Below the pieces are notes generated by a model. That model saw only the letters and a program-made list of their open reading frames with translations, was not told the DNA's origin and did no database searches. 63,804 bases of DNA from Acidobacteria bacterium 13_1_20CM_3_53_8. Its GTDB lineage: Bacteria > Acidobacteriota > Blastocatellia > Pyrinomonadales > Pyrinomonadaceae. The stretch's first letter is position 1, and each line of letters opens with the position of its first letter. The position numbers were made by a program, and so were the translations under genes. The stretch spans positions 1 through 63,804 of the forward strand of contig MNJR01000118.1 in assembly GCA_001920415.1 (NCBI GenBank), in the 5' to 3' direction. Of this stretch, positions 1 through 9,132 are shown piece after piece.

Positions 1-2430
1 CAATAAAGTAGGCGGCAGACACGCCCACTCTTCTTGAGTTGATGCAGGATTGATCCACACCGCATTGCGTTATCTGAGATGTCCAGTAGGCTAGCCCTCC
101 CGAATCGGGTTCGCGATTGAGGAAATCATGATAGTGCTGGTGTATAAAGGTCTGCGCATCGTCTATGACGTTTGCAGTAGGAGAAGCAAAGTCATCGTCA
201 TTAATGAAGACCGTGGCTGTGTTGGGCGTCCTCAACACGGCTCCTCCCGTAGGATTGCTCAAGGAGATGGAGAACATCTCTGTCCCTTCCATATAGCTGT
301 CTTCATTGATTAAGAAGCTGATTGCCTTGGAAGTCTCCCCTGCCGCAAACGAAATCGTGCCCGAAGCCGTGTTGTAGTCCGAGCGCTCACTGGCTGTAAC
401 GTCGGCGGTAGAATAGTCCACCGTTACTGGAGTTGAAGTGTCGCCCGTGCGCATGACCTTGACTGTGGCCTGCCAGTCACTCTCAAAGATAGCGTAGCTG
501 GACTGGTCGAACTTCAGTGCTGGTGCAGCCGTAGAGACTGTGAATGACTGATTCACGCTAAGAGCCGCATTGTAATTGCTATTGCCTGCTTGAGAGGCTC
601 TGACTGTGACAGTGCCTGTGCCAGTGATGGTTACGGTGTTGCCGCTGATTGTGGCCGGGCCTGACAGGATGCTAAAGCTGACCGGCAGACCTGATGATGC
701 CGAGGCGCTCACAATAAACGGAGGATCGCCAAAGGTCTTGTTCGACAGTGCGCCGAACGTGATCGTCTGGTTAGCTTTATTGATGACGAACAGGTTGGAT
801 GCGACACCCTGATAATTAGCATCATTGATCGTTCCGAATACCGTATAGGTGCCAGCATTGGTAGGAGGTGTCGTAGAGCCGTTGTAAGTGAAAGATACGC
901 TCAGTCCGGCTGGATTAGTCGTAGCCGTGGCGCTCTTCGGACTACCATCATAAGTCTGGCTCAAGTTGCCGAGGTTGACTGAGGCTGTACCCTTGGTAAC
1001 GGTCAGTGTGTTCGAGCCTGTACTCGAATTATAGACTGTGCTTGCGGCATAGCTGGCTGAGACTCCGCTGTTAGTTCCCGCATTGTACGTGCCAACATTG
1101 ATTCCGGCTAAGCTAACGTTGCTGAGTGTGGCATTGCCGATAGAGTTTGTCGTAGCCGAGCCTACGCTCGCGCCGTTGAGAGTGAAGTTGATGGTCTGAT
1201 TAGCTATGCCAGCGACACCGTTAGCGCTTAGTGATGCGTTCAGAGTTGTAGTGCCGTTGTAGGGGCCGGTGGCCGAAGAAACGGATAAAGTCGTTGGCGT
1301 ACAGGCCGATTGTGCCTCGAAAGCACCAATGTCCGTGTTGTCGCCGCCTGTGGCCGCAGGAATAGATGAATTATCGAAGGTGCGTGCGAGTCCGCGTTGA
1401 TCTGTCGCCAGGGAACTACTGTTAATGCCTGTATCAATGGCCGGACTGGCGCAGCGTAGAGCGATAGTTTGAGTTGGCCCTCCATTGTTTCTGAGGAGCG
1501 GCTTAGTTGGATTGGCAGTGTCCATCTCCAGCAGTGGATCAACATTGAATTGATCTCCGGTGGTCGCAGTAATGAATGCGCCGCTCGTATCTTTGACGAT
1601 GTTGTAGCCCTTCGAGTCTATTGCCCCGGAGACATCGGGGCTAGATGAGGCAGTGTTGAGAGCAATAATACTGCTTTTGATCTGGACAGGGCTTACGCTG
1701 TGATTGGAAATGGCTCCGCCTTGAGAAGCAGAGTTGCCGCTGAGTGTGCTGTTACTGATACTAACTGGACCTATGTTGTTGAAAATGGCTCCGCCCTGAG
1801 TGGCAGAGTTGCCGCTGAGTGTGCTGTTACTGATATTTACTGAGACTGCGTTGTTGAAAACGCCTCCGCCTTGAGAAGCAGAGTTACCGCTGAGTGTGCT
1901 GCTCAGAAACTTCAACGTACCGGCATTGGTAATCGCGCCGCCAGAACTATTAGAAGCGCCGTTGCTTAGCGTCAGATTATAGATTGTTGCTGTAGCGCCC
2001 GCGCTGATATTGAAGATGCGACTCGCATTGTTGCCGCTAACAATCACGCCTGAAATGGACGGGCCGTTGATGACCAGGTCGCCAGTGAGAACCAGTTCAG
2101 TTCCTGAGAGCGTGATGGTGTACCTGTTAGTATTTGAGTTGTAGCCGGAATCAGTTGCAGGAATGTTGAAGACAATCGCGTTCGCTTGTAGTCCATTGCT
2201 GCTCGCCGCAGCGATGGCCTCGCGCAAGCTACAGTCAGCATCACATACGGAGTCATTCGTGTCAGCGGTCTTCGTAACCGTAAGCACGCCAGCGCCGTAT
2301 TCAAAAGCCCCTATGTCAATAATGGCAGTACTGTTGCCATCACCATCTATGGAACGGGGAGCGCCGCGCTGGTCTGTGGTGAGCGTGCTCGACGGATCAC
2401 CTTTATCAATGGCCGGACTACCTGAGAGCA
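1..2430 (-). CDS. C-terminal part of beta-helix/MBG/Calx-beta/DUF4214 exoprotein (3' end outside window)
   Basis: This minus-strand frame is open from about 2430 to the left edge of the window, so the gene is incomplete. Reading downstream I see the typical end of a first choice-of-anchor unit (SGSPAIDKGD, then IDIGAFEY), a second CSLREA-type motif (CSLREAI near 2220), and beta-helix repeats of about 25 residues built on NSTLSGNSASQGG. After these come Ig/MBG-like modules (for example SQTYDGSPKS near 960), a Calx-beta-type domain (300-530) and the start of a DUF4214 domain (FLNREPDSGGLAYW near position 80). The reading frame is shifted by one relative to the upstream ORF 2347-4101, which clearly encodes the N-terminus of the same protein. 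The family is secreted or surface-exposed with unknown ligands. No separate start codon is convincing, so I read it as the displaced 3' portion of one gene. Confidence 0.7.
1712..1935 (-). repeat. 75-bp tandem coding repeats (beta-helix rungs)
   Basis: Three near-identical units begin at about 1712, 1787 and 1862, each 75 bp and so 25 residues. Each encodes one rung (NSTLSGNSAxQGGAxxN) of the beta-helix in the exoprotein. High nucleotide identity suggests recent unit amplification. Confidence 0.75.
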
Positions 2431-4101
2431 GCGGTTGATAGGTACGGCAGAAGTGCCAACCTGATCGCCTGTAGCACTAAAGCCCGAACTGCCACTCGCG
2501 TTGCCGACGATGTTGTAGCCCTGCGAACTGTAAGTGCCGGACACGTCCGGCTGATTCCCGCTTCCGTTACCGGCGATGATGCTGTTTCTGACGTTGATCG
2601 TCCCACCATTGTGAATTCCCTGACCGGGTTCGAAGGATAAGTTATTGCTCAAGTTCCCCGTAATGGTGCAGTTCGTCAGCGTCAGCGCGTTGCCGATGTT
2701 ATAGATGCCGCCAGCCCTACCCCGATCCAGATCAGTGCGATTGCCGCTGACTGTGCAATTGGTCATCGTCAATATATTGTTATTGAAAATCCCACCACCA
2801 AGGCTTCCGCCGCCAGCGCTTGGCCCTTTAGTGCTGTTACCGTTGATGGTGCAACCGATCATGGTCATCGGGCCGTTATTATCTATGCCGCCGCCCCAGC
2901 CGCCCTCTCCAGACAGTCCGCTGCCACCATGTCCGGCGCTGTTGTTACTGATGCTGCTATTCGTTAACGTCGTCTTCACGCCGGGGTAGGTGATGATGCC
3001 GCCGCCCAAGCCGCCAGTGCCGCCATTGTTGTTAGCGTCGCCAGCTGTGTTGCCGCTGATGGTGATGTTTGTAAGATTCACAGTGCCAGCGACGATGTTT
3101 AGTCCACCCCCGTCACCGCCACTGCCGCCAGCAGAACCGCCAGTACCGTTGAGAGCATTGCCAGCGGTGTTGCCGGTTATGAAGCAATTAATCATTGTGA
3201 GCGAGCTACCGTTGAAATTGATGCCGCCGCCGCGCCCGCCAGAGCCACCGTAGAACCCAACGCCACCATTGCCATTAGTATTGTTGCTCACGACTACGTT
3301 TGTCATCGAGAGCGTGCCAGCTGTGATTGAAATGCCGCCGCCTGACCCACCTAACCCGCCCGAGCTGCTGCCGCCCGCGCCGCCATTGCCGGTGCTGTTT
3401 CCCGTCACCACCACATCCGTTAATGTCAGATCGCCTGCACAAAGTATGCCTCCACCATCTCCGCCGTAGCCGCCAGAGGTGTCGCTAGGAATGCCGTCCG
3501 GCACCCTGCCATTCGTGATTGTTAATCCCGAAATGCTGGCGACCACTCCGTTGATGGAAAAGATGCGGTAGTTGCCGCCCGTGTCCCTACGCACCGTCAG
3601 CAGACCAGAGCCTGTCCCGTTAATCGTAATATTGCTGGTGTTAATCTCTGGCAGCGCTCCCGTCAGGTTGATCGTTTTCGAGCCTGCTCCAGCGCCAAAA
3701 ACGGTCGCGTCAAAGCCGATTATGTTGTCTCTGCTTCCTGCCGCGCATTCACCCACGACATTGCCCGATGCCGTACGTGTATTGGATGCCGTGATCGCTT
3801 CGCGCAGCGTACACTTGCCGTCGCTTGAATTGACCACATCATCCGTGCTGTTGATTGTGATGATTGAGGCGTTGACGACCACAGGAGCATTCGTCTCAAC
3901 GGTGGTCTGCGAGGTTCGAGTATGGATATTGCTTGCGCTCAAAACCGCAGTCGTTCGGCGCGCTAACCCTTTGACTGAAGCCATAAATGTTACTATAGCC
4001 AGCATCAGACAGCATGCAATCAATAGACGGTTCCTGATCAGTCGGCTGAGGATGGAGTTGGCTTGTAGTAAAGTATGAGTGTAGGGACGCGAGGTAAACA
4101 T
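2347..4101 (-). CDS. N-terminal part of CSLREA-type parallel beta-helix exoprotein, frameshifted
   Basis: The ATG at 4101 opens a 584-residue ORF with a hydrophobic export segment (residues about 26-46), a CTLREAI motif (97-103) and then many Gly/Asn-rich repeats such as LTNCTITGN and GGGIxxNG typical of right-handed parallel beta-helices. The last roughly 35 residues, after GTSAVPIN, are out of frame. The expected continuation (LLSGSPAIDKGD) is encoded in the adjacent frame, so the natural stop at 2347 is an artefact of a shift near 2430. Homologues of this class usually carry an NNGGPTQT-like stretch between these two points, which is absent, so the lesion is probably a deletion of about 40 bp (3n+1) rather than one lost base. 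Function is unknown; adhesion or a cell-surface role is an inference. Confidence 0.75.
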   Translation of the reverse strand: MFTSRPYTHTLLQANSILSRLIRNRLLIACCLMLAIVTFMASVKGLARRTTAVLSASNIHTRTSQTTVETNAPVVVNASIITINSTDDVVNSSDGKCTLREAITASNTRTASGNVVGECAAGSRDNIIGFDATVFGAGAGSKTINLTGALPEINTSNITINGTGSGLLTVRRDTGGNYRIFSINGVVASISGLTITNGRVPDGIPSDTSGGYGGDGGGILCAGDLTLTDVVVTGNSTGNGGAGGSSSGGLGGSGGGISITAGTLSMTNVVVSNNTNGNGGVGFYGGSGGRGGGINFNGSSLTMINCFITGNTAGNALNGTGGSAGGSGGDGGGLNIVAGTVNLTNITISGNTAGDANNNGGTGGLGGGIITYPGVKTTLTNSSISNNSAGHGGSGLSGEGGWGGGIDNNGPMTMIGCTINGNSTKGPSAGGGSLGGGIFNNNILTMTNCTVSGNRTDLDRGRAGGIYNIGNALTLTNCTITGNLSNNLSFEPGQGIHNGGTINVRNSIIAGNGSGNQPDVSGTYSSQGYNIVGNASGSSGFSATGDQVGTSAVPINRCSQVVRPLIKVIRRARSPQTSAALPVP

Positions 4102-4538
4102 TGAAACTCCTTCTGGGAAATGTACTGCGTCAAAAGTAGGCAGTACACAGCGCTTTGGTGATCTCGTAAATTGCCAACGGCATTAAGTATCACAGACCTC
4201 TCTATGATAAAATTATAGAGTCTCGAACTTCTATCAAGTCAGTGACCTGCGTCACTAAGCTTTATGCAACCTGTCACAGTCCAAGCTAGGGTGCTATCAG
4301 GATTTTTATAAAGAGGGCTGAGCGAGAGAGATGCGGGAAAGCGCAACACTCCGAGGCCAGCCATTTGATGCTACGAAACCAGTTCTGGATGTTCTGCTAT
4401 CTCGGTCAAGGTGAGAAAAAAGTGCAGAAGCCGGGCAATGCGGCGAAATAATAGCATGAGCTTTATTGAGCAACAAGCGGCCACCTTAAGAGGTTTAAGG
4501 GAATCACTACACGCATTCTACTTGAGGAGTATAAAGGG
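4102..4538. other. Divergent intergenic region
   Basis: There are no ORFs of substance in these 437 bp. They separate the leftward exoprotein gene from the rightward HTH gene. An AT-rich spot near 4200-4220 forms a short hairpin (CTCTAT/ATAGAG) that overlaps the candidate promoter listed separately. Confidence 0.5.
4212..4239 (-). promoter_or_regulatory. Candidate sigma-70-type promoter of the exoprotein gene
   Basis: Read leftward, TATAAT (complement of 4212-4217) lies 16 bp after ACTTGA (complement of 4234-4239), about 110 bp upstream of the ATG at 4101. The -10 is consensus and the -35 is weak. A 6-bp inverted repeat surrounds the -10. Confidence 0.35.
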
Positions 4539-4814
4539 TTGAGGAGTAGAGACCTAGAACAACCCCCTGCTGACATGCGCGAAGAGTATCTGACTTCGCG
4601 ACAACTGGCGCAGATTCTTCAGGTGAGCGAATCCACCGTTCGCCGCCTGGCGCACGCAGGGCGCATCCCCTCAATCCGTCTCAGCCCGCGCATCATACGC
4701 TTTCATCTTCCGGCAGTGCGCGAAGCCCTGGACGGCGCGACACGCCACGCGCGTTCCCGCCGCAACGATCAAGATGAAAACGGCGCGCAGCTTTCATTCA
4801 CAGACTTGCTCTAG
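4539..4814 (+). CDS. Small helix-turn-helix (excisionase/MerR-type) DNA-binding protein
   Basis: This 91-residue protein carries a HTH_17-like segment: EYLTSRQLAQILQVSESTV followed by RRLAHAGRIPSIRLSPRIIR, the pattern of excisionase-family winged HTH domains (residues 13-55). The C-terminal 35 residues are polar and probably flexible. The TTG at 4539 has GAGGAG 9 bp upstream. An in-frame ATG at 4575 has no ribosome-binding site, so TTG is preferred with caution. The gene stands alone between an exoprotein and convergent minus-strand genes, and no integrase lies beside it. A regulatory rather than recombination role is therefore as likely. Confidence 0.75.
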   Translation: MRSRDLEQPPADMREEYLTSRQLAQILQVSESTVRRLAHAGRIPSIRLSPRIIRFHLPAVREALDGATRHARSRRNDQDENGAQLSFTDLL

Positions 4815-4832
4815 CCTCTCTTCAAACACAAA

Positions 4833-5396
4833 TCACTGCTGTCGAGCATTGCGGCGCATCTGGTTGGCAAGCGCAGTGATGTCAACCCAGCGACCGTCGC
4901 GCTTCACAAAAACGCGAGGCTGGCGTATGGGAAATTTTCGGGCGAAATTGGGATTCTCGTTCAAAAGTCGCTGCACTGTAGAGCGCTCGCCCGTTGCAAC
5001 GCGCCACGTCCCCTGCTCGCGCACTAGATACTGTTGGGCAACTATCTTGCCTTCGCTCTCTTCAGGCTGAAGGATGCGCCCGTACATCACTGTGTCAACG
5101 ACCGCTAGATTGCCGGAAACGCGCACAGCGCCTATCTCAATTCGGTCAAGTTCGTATCGGTCACGCGTGCGCTGCAAAGAACTGACGAACCGCTCGCGCG
5201 TAACGCGGCTCTGCGACGCGCTGGGAAGACGGTCGTAAAGCGAGTCGTAATCGCCGTTCTTCAAACTCTGGAAGACCTCGCGCACAACGGCGCGCACGTC
5301 CGATTCATCCGACGCGGCGCGTGCTTGCGCAAACGGCGCGCTTGCGAAAAGAAGCGCGAGCGATATGAGGAAAAATTTCCTGAATTCAATTCTCAT
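4833..5396 (-). CDS. Secreted NTF2/SnoaL-like hypothetical protein
   Basis: The product is 187 residues with a clear signal peptide (MRIEFRKFFLISLALLFASA, cleavage after AQA). It is followed by an alpha-beta domain whose layout (DVRAVVREVFQSLKNGDYDSLYDRL, then strands) resembles NTF2-like proteins. The exact family is not recognised. I chose the start at 5396 because GGAG sits 7 bp upstream; an ATG at 5417 would prepend seven residues. The start overlaps the 3' end of the upstream 70-residue membrane protein by 11 bp, which suggests translational coupling. Confidence 0.75.
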   Translation of the reverse strand: MRIEFRKFFLISLALLFASAPFAQARAASDESDVRAVVREVFQSLKNGDYDSLYDRLPSASQSRVTRERFVSSLQRTRDRYELDRIEIGAVRVSGNLAVVDTVMYGRILQPEESEGKIVAQQYLVREQGTWRVATGERSTVQRLLNENPNFARKFPIRQPRVFVKRDGRWVDITALANQMRRNARQQ

Positions 5397-5598
5397 CTGT
5401 TTCTCCAGAAACATCATCTTCGGTCAGGTGATCGTCGTCTGTGCGTATGGATTTCTTGAGACGCGAGCGCAGATTCAGAAACCATGCGAGCACACCAAGC
5501 GTGGCTGTGACGAACGCAGCATCGGTCGCGCCAACGAGCAGGCACACGCCCGCCGCACATAGAAAAATCACAGCAACAACCATCCACCAGCGTTCCAC
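5386..5598 (-). CDS. Small two-helix membrane protein
   Basis: This 70-residue protein has two closely spaced hydrophobic segments (residues 4-22 and 26-42), then a basic stretch (RSRLKKSIR) and an acidic tail. The predicted topology is a hairpin in the membrane with a cytoplasmic charged tail. It starts at a GTG with GAGG 8-9 bp upstream. It overlaps the secreted NTF2-like gene downstream, so the two are probably co-transcribed. No family is recognised. Confidence 0.6.
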   Translation of the reverse strand: MERWWMVVAVIFLCAAGVCLLVGATDAAFVTATLGVLAWFLNLRSRLKKSIRTDDDHLTEDDVSGETDEN

Positions 5599-5663
5599 AA
5601 AAACCGCCTCTCACAGTAGCGACGAAACCTCTTTGATGCTACGGCGCGAAAATTAGTTTGGTT

Positions 5664-6227
5664 TCATTTGACCGTGACCGGAAGCGAGAAATCAACTGCG
5701 CCCGGCGGATAGCATTTGCTGTCGTCGCACGCCTGCACACGCAGTCTGCCCGTTAAAGTAGTGGGAATTTTTTGGGCGTTTGCGCCAGCGCGCAAAGGAA
5801 TTTTTATCCGCGTCGTGCCTTCATAAACGGCTAGCGGCTGCTGCTCGAATGAGAATTTCTTGGTCACGGGTTTGGGATAAACGGGCTTACCCGGTGTGAT
5901 GTTGTTGGCTGGCTCTATTTCGACCTCGGTCGCTTTCAAGTAGGAGAAGGTCGGCGGGTTCGCGTTGACATGAAAGCCGCTCGCCACCTCAATATCTATG
6001 GACGCCTCGCCAGCACCGCCCGCGTTAATCTCAACGGCTGTGGCGTTGACTTTGACGACTTCGGCGGAAGATCGGTTGACAGTTCTTTGGGAATTAGCCG
6101 ACGACGCGGCGGGCTGGGCTGCGTTTGAAGCGTTCGATTGAGTTGCTTGCTCACTGGTTCTGTTAGCAGCGCACGCTGCCAACAGAACCAGTGAGCAGAG
6201 AAGTGAAGCTGTAAATTTTATTTTCAT
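5664..6227 (-). CDS. Lipoprotein with DsbD N-terminal (alpha)-like domain
   Basis: This 187-residue protein starts with a lipoprotein signal (LLCSLVLLAACA, lipobox LAAC, Cys19). An Asn/Ala/Ser linker to residue about 55 leads into an immunoglobulin-like domain resembling DsbD-alpha (GFHVNANPPT, LRVQACDDSKCYPPG). The CDDSKC pair matches the redox cysteine region of that family. A role in passing reductant to periplasmic or outer-leaflet partners is likely by family. No transmembrane DsbD-beta is adjacent. The start codon lies inside the left target duplication of the non-coding element at 6230-6488, and the only Shine-Dalgarno (AAGGTGAG) is supplied by the element's end. Confidence 0.75.
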   Translation of the reverse strand: MKIKFTASLLCSLVLLAACAANRTSEQATQSNASNAAQPAASSANSQRTVNRSSAEVVKVNATAVEINAGGAGEASIDIEVASGFHVNANPPTFSYLKATEVEIEPANNITPGKPVYPKPVTKKFSFEQQPLAVYEGTTRIKIPLRAGANAQKIPTTLTGRLRVQACDDSKCYPPGAVDFSLPVTVK

Positions 6228-6229
6228 AA

Positions 6230-6488
6230 CTCACCTTACGCAAGATTGGATTTCAGCCCGCGCAAGCGGGCGACCGTCTAAAGCCCGGTGCGTGAGCGCC
6301 GGGTTAGAGTGGAAAGAATGTAGTTAGAGCTATCGAAGATAGCGACAGCCCTTTGATTATCAATAAGCTGTCGCCCGCTCTCGCGGGCTTGATGATCTTT
6401 TACCCAACACTAACCCAGCACTTACGTGCTTGGCTTTATGCTGTCGCCGTCTAAAGACGGCTGAAAACTTTTGGCTGCGTAACATGAG
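6230..6488. mobile_element. MITE-like multi-hairpin element, copy 1
   Basis: This 259-bp non-coding element has inverted termini CTCACCTTACGCA and TGCGTAACATGAG (11 of 13 paired) and is flanked by the direct repeat TTCATAA at 6223-6229 and 6489-6495. Inside are small hairpins: GCCCGC-GCAA-GCGGGC, CCCGGTGC-GTGA-GCGCCGGG, CTATC-GAA-GATAG, GCCCGC-TCTC-GCGGGC and GCCGTC-TAAA-GACGGC. It shares architecture and termini with the elements at 19324 and 51677, although its hairpin sequences differ. There is no ORF, so any transposition would need a transposase in trans. Confidence 0.7.
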
Positions 6489-6505
6489 TTCATAATACTC
6501 TATCT

Positions 6506-7552
6506 TTATCTTGAATCCGCAAGCGGCTCTTCACGCGCCAATTGCTCTGCCAGTCGCACACGCCGCGCTCGTCGTATCATGTAGCGCAAGATTAATCCGA
6601 CCGGCAGAAAGATAAAGATTACAACCGGCAGCAGCGCCAGAACAACGCGAATTAAAAAGAGCACAATCGCGCCCGCCGCGTCAACGCCGTCGCCGAACGC
6701 GCGCTTCAAACTGTAGAGGAAGCCTGTCGTGTTGACCATAGCCGTTGGCGTCTGAAGGTTTATGGTGATGTGCGACAGGCTGGATTGATTTTCCAGAAAA
6801 CGTTTTCGGCCTTCAAGCTTTTCAATCTCAGTTCGCACGTCCGCCAACTGGCTCTGAACTTCCAGCGCATCAGAAACTCTGGTCGCCTGCTTCATGATTT
6901 CAAGAAACTGTGCTTCCAGCGCCTTCTGAGTTTTGATTCGCGCTTCCAGGTCAATGAACTCTTCTGTCACGTCCTGACCCGTAACCTTCTCCTGAAGAAT
7001 ACGGCTGCCATTACCAGTTGCGACGCCGCGAATCTCTTCTATGACTTTGCCGAACTCCTGCGCGGGCACGCGCACTTCAACCGTCACCATCTGCAAAGGC
7101 TGCGACTGGTCGTCGCCAGCGCGCTGACGGGCGTCGGAAGTCACAACGAAGCCACCATGATTTTCCGCGATTGATTCAATCTTTCGCTGAGCCTCGGCTG
7201 GCGTATTTAGCTCTATGCCGATCTCCGCGTTGCGAATTATCTTGCGGTCTATGATGCCCGACTGCGCCTGCGCGGAATCGGCTTGACCTAGCGAAACTTT
7301 CTGCGCGACAGCATTTTGAAAGCTAGCGTGCTGGCCGGAGCTAACAGGTTTGGCTGTGCTCGCCTGTTCGCTCGGAGCTACTCCGGTTGTTGTGGTCGAA
7401 GTCGGGCCGCCCGCCGATGCCTGTGTTTCAGTATTGTAAGTTTGAGTTCTGGGTGCAGCGGATTCCCCAGCCCGATTAGCGCGCTCGCTCTTCGCACAGC
7501 CGCCTAGAGACAGAAGGGAAATCACAAGAAGAAAAGCAATGGAAAATCGCAT
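6506..7552 (-). CDS. DUF4349 domain-containing lipoprotein
   Basis: The 348-residue product has a lipoprotein signal (LLVISLLSLGGCAKS, Cys19), a low-complexity linker to about 100, and then the DUF4349 domain (IIRNAEIGIELNTPAEAQ through LSHITINLQTP). That domain contains a coiled coil (EARIKTQKALEAQFLEIMKQ). A C-terminal membrane segment (about 300-325) is followed by a basic tail. Members are anchored envelope proteins of unknown function. The length is normal for the family. Confidence 0.85.
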   Translation of the reverse strand: MRFSIAFLLVISLLSLGGCAKSERANRAGESAAPRTQTYNTETQASAGGPTSTTTTGVAPSEQASTAKPVSSGQHASFQNAVAQKVSLGQADSAQAQSGIIDRKIIRNAEIGIELNTPAEAQRKIESIAENHGGFVVTSDARQRAGDDQSQPLQMVTVEVRVPAQEFGKVIEEIRGVATGNGSRILQEKVTGQDVTEEFIDLEARIKTQKALEAQFLEIMKQATRVSDALEVQSQLADVRTEIEKLEGRKRFLENQSSLSHITINLQTPTAMVNTTGFLYSLKRAFGDGVDAAGAIVLFLIRVVLALLPVVIFIFLPVGLILRYMIRRARRVRLAEQLAREEPLADSR

Positions 7553-7631
7553 GACAAGCCTCCGTCAAACTGAAAAGATAGGTATTGCCTCCCATTGAAC
7601 GTTCTCCCGCGCGAATGCTTGCAAAGAAAGG

Positions 7632-7776
7632 AAAGTCAAAAGGTAAAAGATAAAGGCAAAAGGAAAAAGTAAAAAGGCAAAAGTGTGGACACGCCTTGCA
7701 GGCGTGAATTATAAATTAAAAATGGTTTCCTTCTAACTTTTACCTTTTACCTTTTTCCTTTTGCCTTTCTTTACTC
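7632..7776. repeat. Heptamer inverted repeat H1 (AAAAGGY family)
   Basis: The arms at about 7632-7682 and 7735-7775 are 7-bp-periodic variants of AAAAGGT/AAAAGGC and their complement. The loop (7683-7728) contains a 42-bp sequence repeated at 60618-60659 and 61372-61417. The right arm overlaps the stop codon of the NtrC-type gene. Confidence 0.8.
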
Positions 7777-9114
7777 TTCTTCCTTCCCTCTTTCCGGTCT
7801 CTTGATTCCAAACTTTTCCAGACGGTATTGAAGCGTTCGGAAAGTCAGCCCCAGCAGCTTCGCAGACTTCGTGATGTTGTAATCGGTCTGCTCCATAGCC
7901 TGAATTATCAGGTCGCGCTCCACGTCCTCGAAATTGATTCCTTCGGGCGGCAATTTGAACGCGCCTTCGGCTGTCGGTCGTGCTTCCTGACGGACTTCGA
8001 GCGGTAGGTCTTCGACCGTGATTAGATCGCCTTCGCATAATAGAATCGCGCGCTCGATTGCAGATTCTAGCTGGCGCACGTTGCCGGGCCAACTGTAATC
8101 CATCATCAGACGGCGCGTTTCCGGCGTAAGCCCACGAACCAGGCGCGAGGTATTGCGCGTGTGCTTCTTCAAAAAATAGTCAATCAGAACAGGAATGTCT
8201 TCGCGCCGCTCGCGCAAAGGCGGCACGTCAATCGAGAGAACGTTGATGCGATAGTATAGGTCGTCTCGAAACCTGCCGTCTGCGACCATAGCGCGCAGGT
8301 CGCGGTTGGTAGCCGCGATGACTCGCACATCAACGGGAAGCTCGCGCGTGCCGCCGACGCGCCGAATCTTTCTCTCTTGAAGCGCGCGAAGTAGTTTCGC
8401 CTGCATGCCCACGTCCAATTCAGCAATCTCGTCAAGAAAGAGCGTGCCGCGATCTGCGACTTCAAACAGCCCCTTCTTCTCTGCGTGCGCGCCCGTGAAC
8501 GAGCCTCTCTCATGGCCGAACAACTCGCTCTCCAGAAGATTCTCGTTGATGGCCGCGCAGTTGACGGCCTGGAACATTTCCGTAACTCGCGGACTCTGGT
8601 TGTGAACGGCGCGAGCTATCAACTCTTTGCCCGTGCCGGATTCGCCGCGTATTAGCACGGTCGAATTAGAGCGCGCAACTTTCAAAATCATCTTCTTGAC
8701 AGATTCCATCTTCGGCGAGGCCGAGATGATTTCAACGTCCAACTCGTCCAGCTTCGATAGCGCGCGATTGATTGTTTTCAGCAGCGCCTCGCGGTCGTAA
8801 GGTTTTTGCAGGTAATCGAAGGCGCCGCGCTTCAATGCTTCCTTCGCAGAATCAATCGTGCCATGCGCGGTCAACAGTATGACGATGATTGAAGAATCCT
8901 GAGCGAGCAAGTGTTGTAGAAGCTCTATGCCGTCCATCCCGGTCATCTTCAAATCCGTGAGCGCCAGATCGAACCTGCGCTCTTTGGCAAATTTTAGCGC
9001 AGCCTCGCCAGACGCAGCCGTAGTCACGTCATAGCCTTCCTCAGACAGAATCATCTCCAGAATCTCGCGCTGCGATTTCTCGTCGTCAACAACCAGTATG
9101 CTCTTCCTAGCCAT
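7771..9114 (-). CDS. NtrC-family sigma-54-dependent response regulator
   Basis: The 447-residue protein has three parts. The receiver domain (1-120) has phospho-acceptor Asp54 and Lys104 (YLQKP). The AAA+ domain (135-365) has Walker A GESGTGKE at 157-164 and Walker B TLFLDEIAE. The C-terminal Fis-type HTH contains NITKSAKLLGLTFRTLQYRL. The sigma-54 contact loop reads GSFTGA (204-209) rather than the usual GAFTGA. It lies 129 bp downstream of a histidine kinase gene on the same strand, its probable partner. The target genes cannot be read from the sequence. Confidence 0.95.
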   Translation of the reverse strand: MARKSILVVDDEKSQREILEMILSEEGYDVTTAASGEAALKFAKERRFDLALTDLKMTGMDGIELLQHLLAQDSSIIVILLTAHGTIDSAKEALKRGAFDYLQKPYDREALLKTINRALSKLDELDVEIISASPKMESVKKMILKVARSNSTVLIRGESGTGKELIARAVHNQSPRVTEMFQAVNCAAINENLLESELFGHERGSFTGAHAEKKGLFEVADRGTLFLDEIAELDVGMQAKLLRALQERKIRRVGGTRELPVDVRVIAATNRDLRAMVADGRFRDDLYYRINVLSIDVPPLRERREDIPVLIDYFLKKHTRNTSRLVRGLTPETRRLMMDYSWPGNVRQLESAIERAILLCEGDLITVEDLPLEVRQEARPTAEGAFKLPPEGINFEDVERDLIIQAMEQTDYNITKSAKLLGLTFRTLQYRLEKFGIKRPERGKEEE

Positions 9115-9132
9115 TCTTTAAGCTCCTAAGAG

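Noticed and set aside
2163-4078. Several plus-strand Pro-rich ORFs opposite the beta-helix gene (for example 2705-2989, 2990-3253, 3269-3469)
   Set aside because: They are antisense shadows of Gly/Asn-rich repeat codons in the real minus-strand gene and contain no export signal or family motif.
4539-4814. HTH protein as the excisionase of an integrated element
   Set aside because: No integrase, attachment repeats or other element genes were found within several kilobases, so I left it as a general DNA-binding protein.
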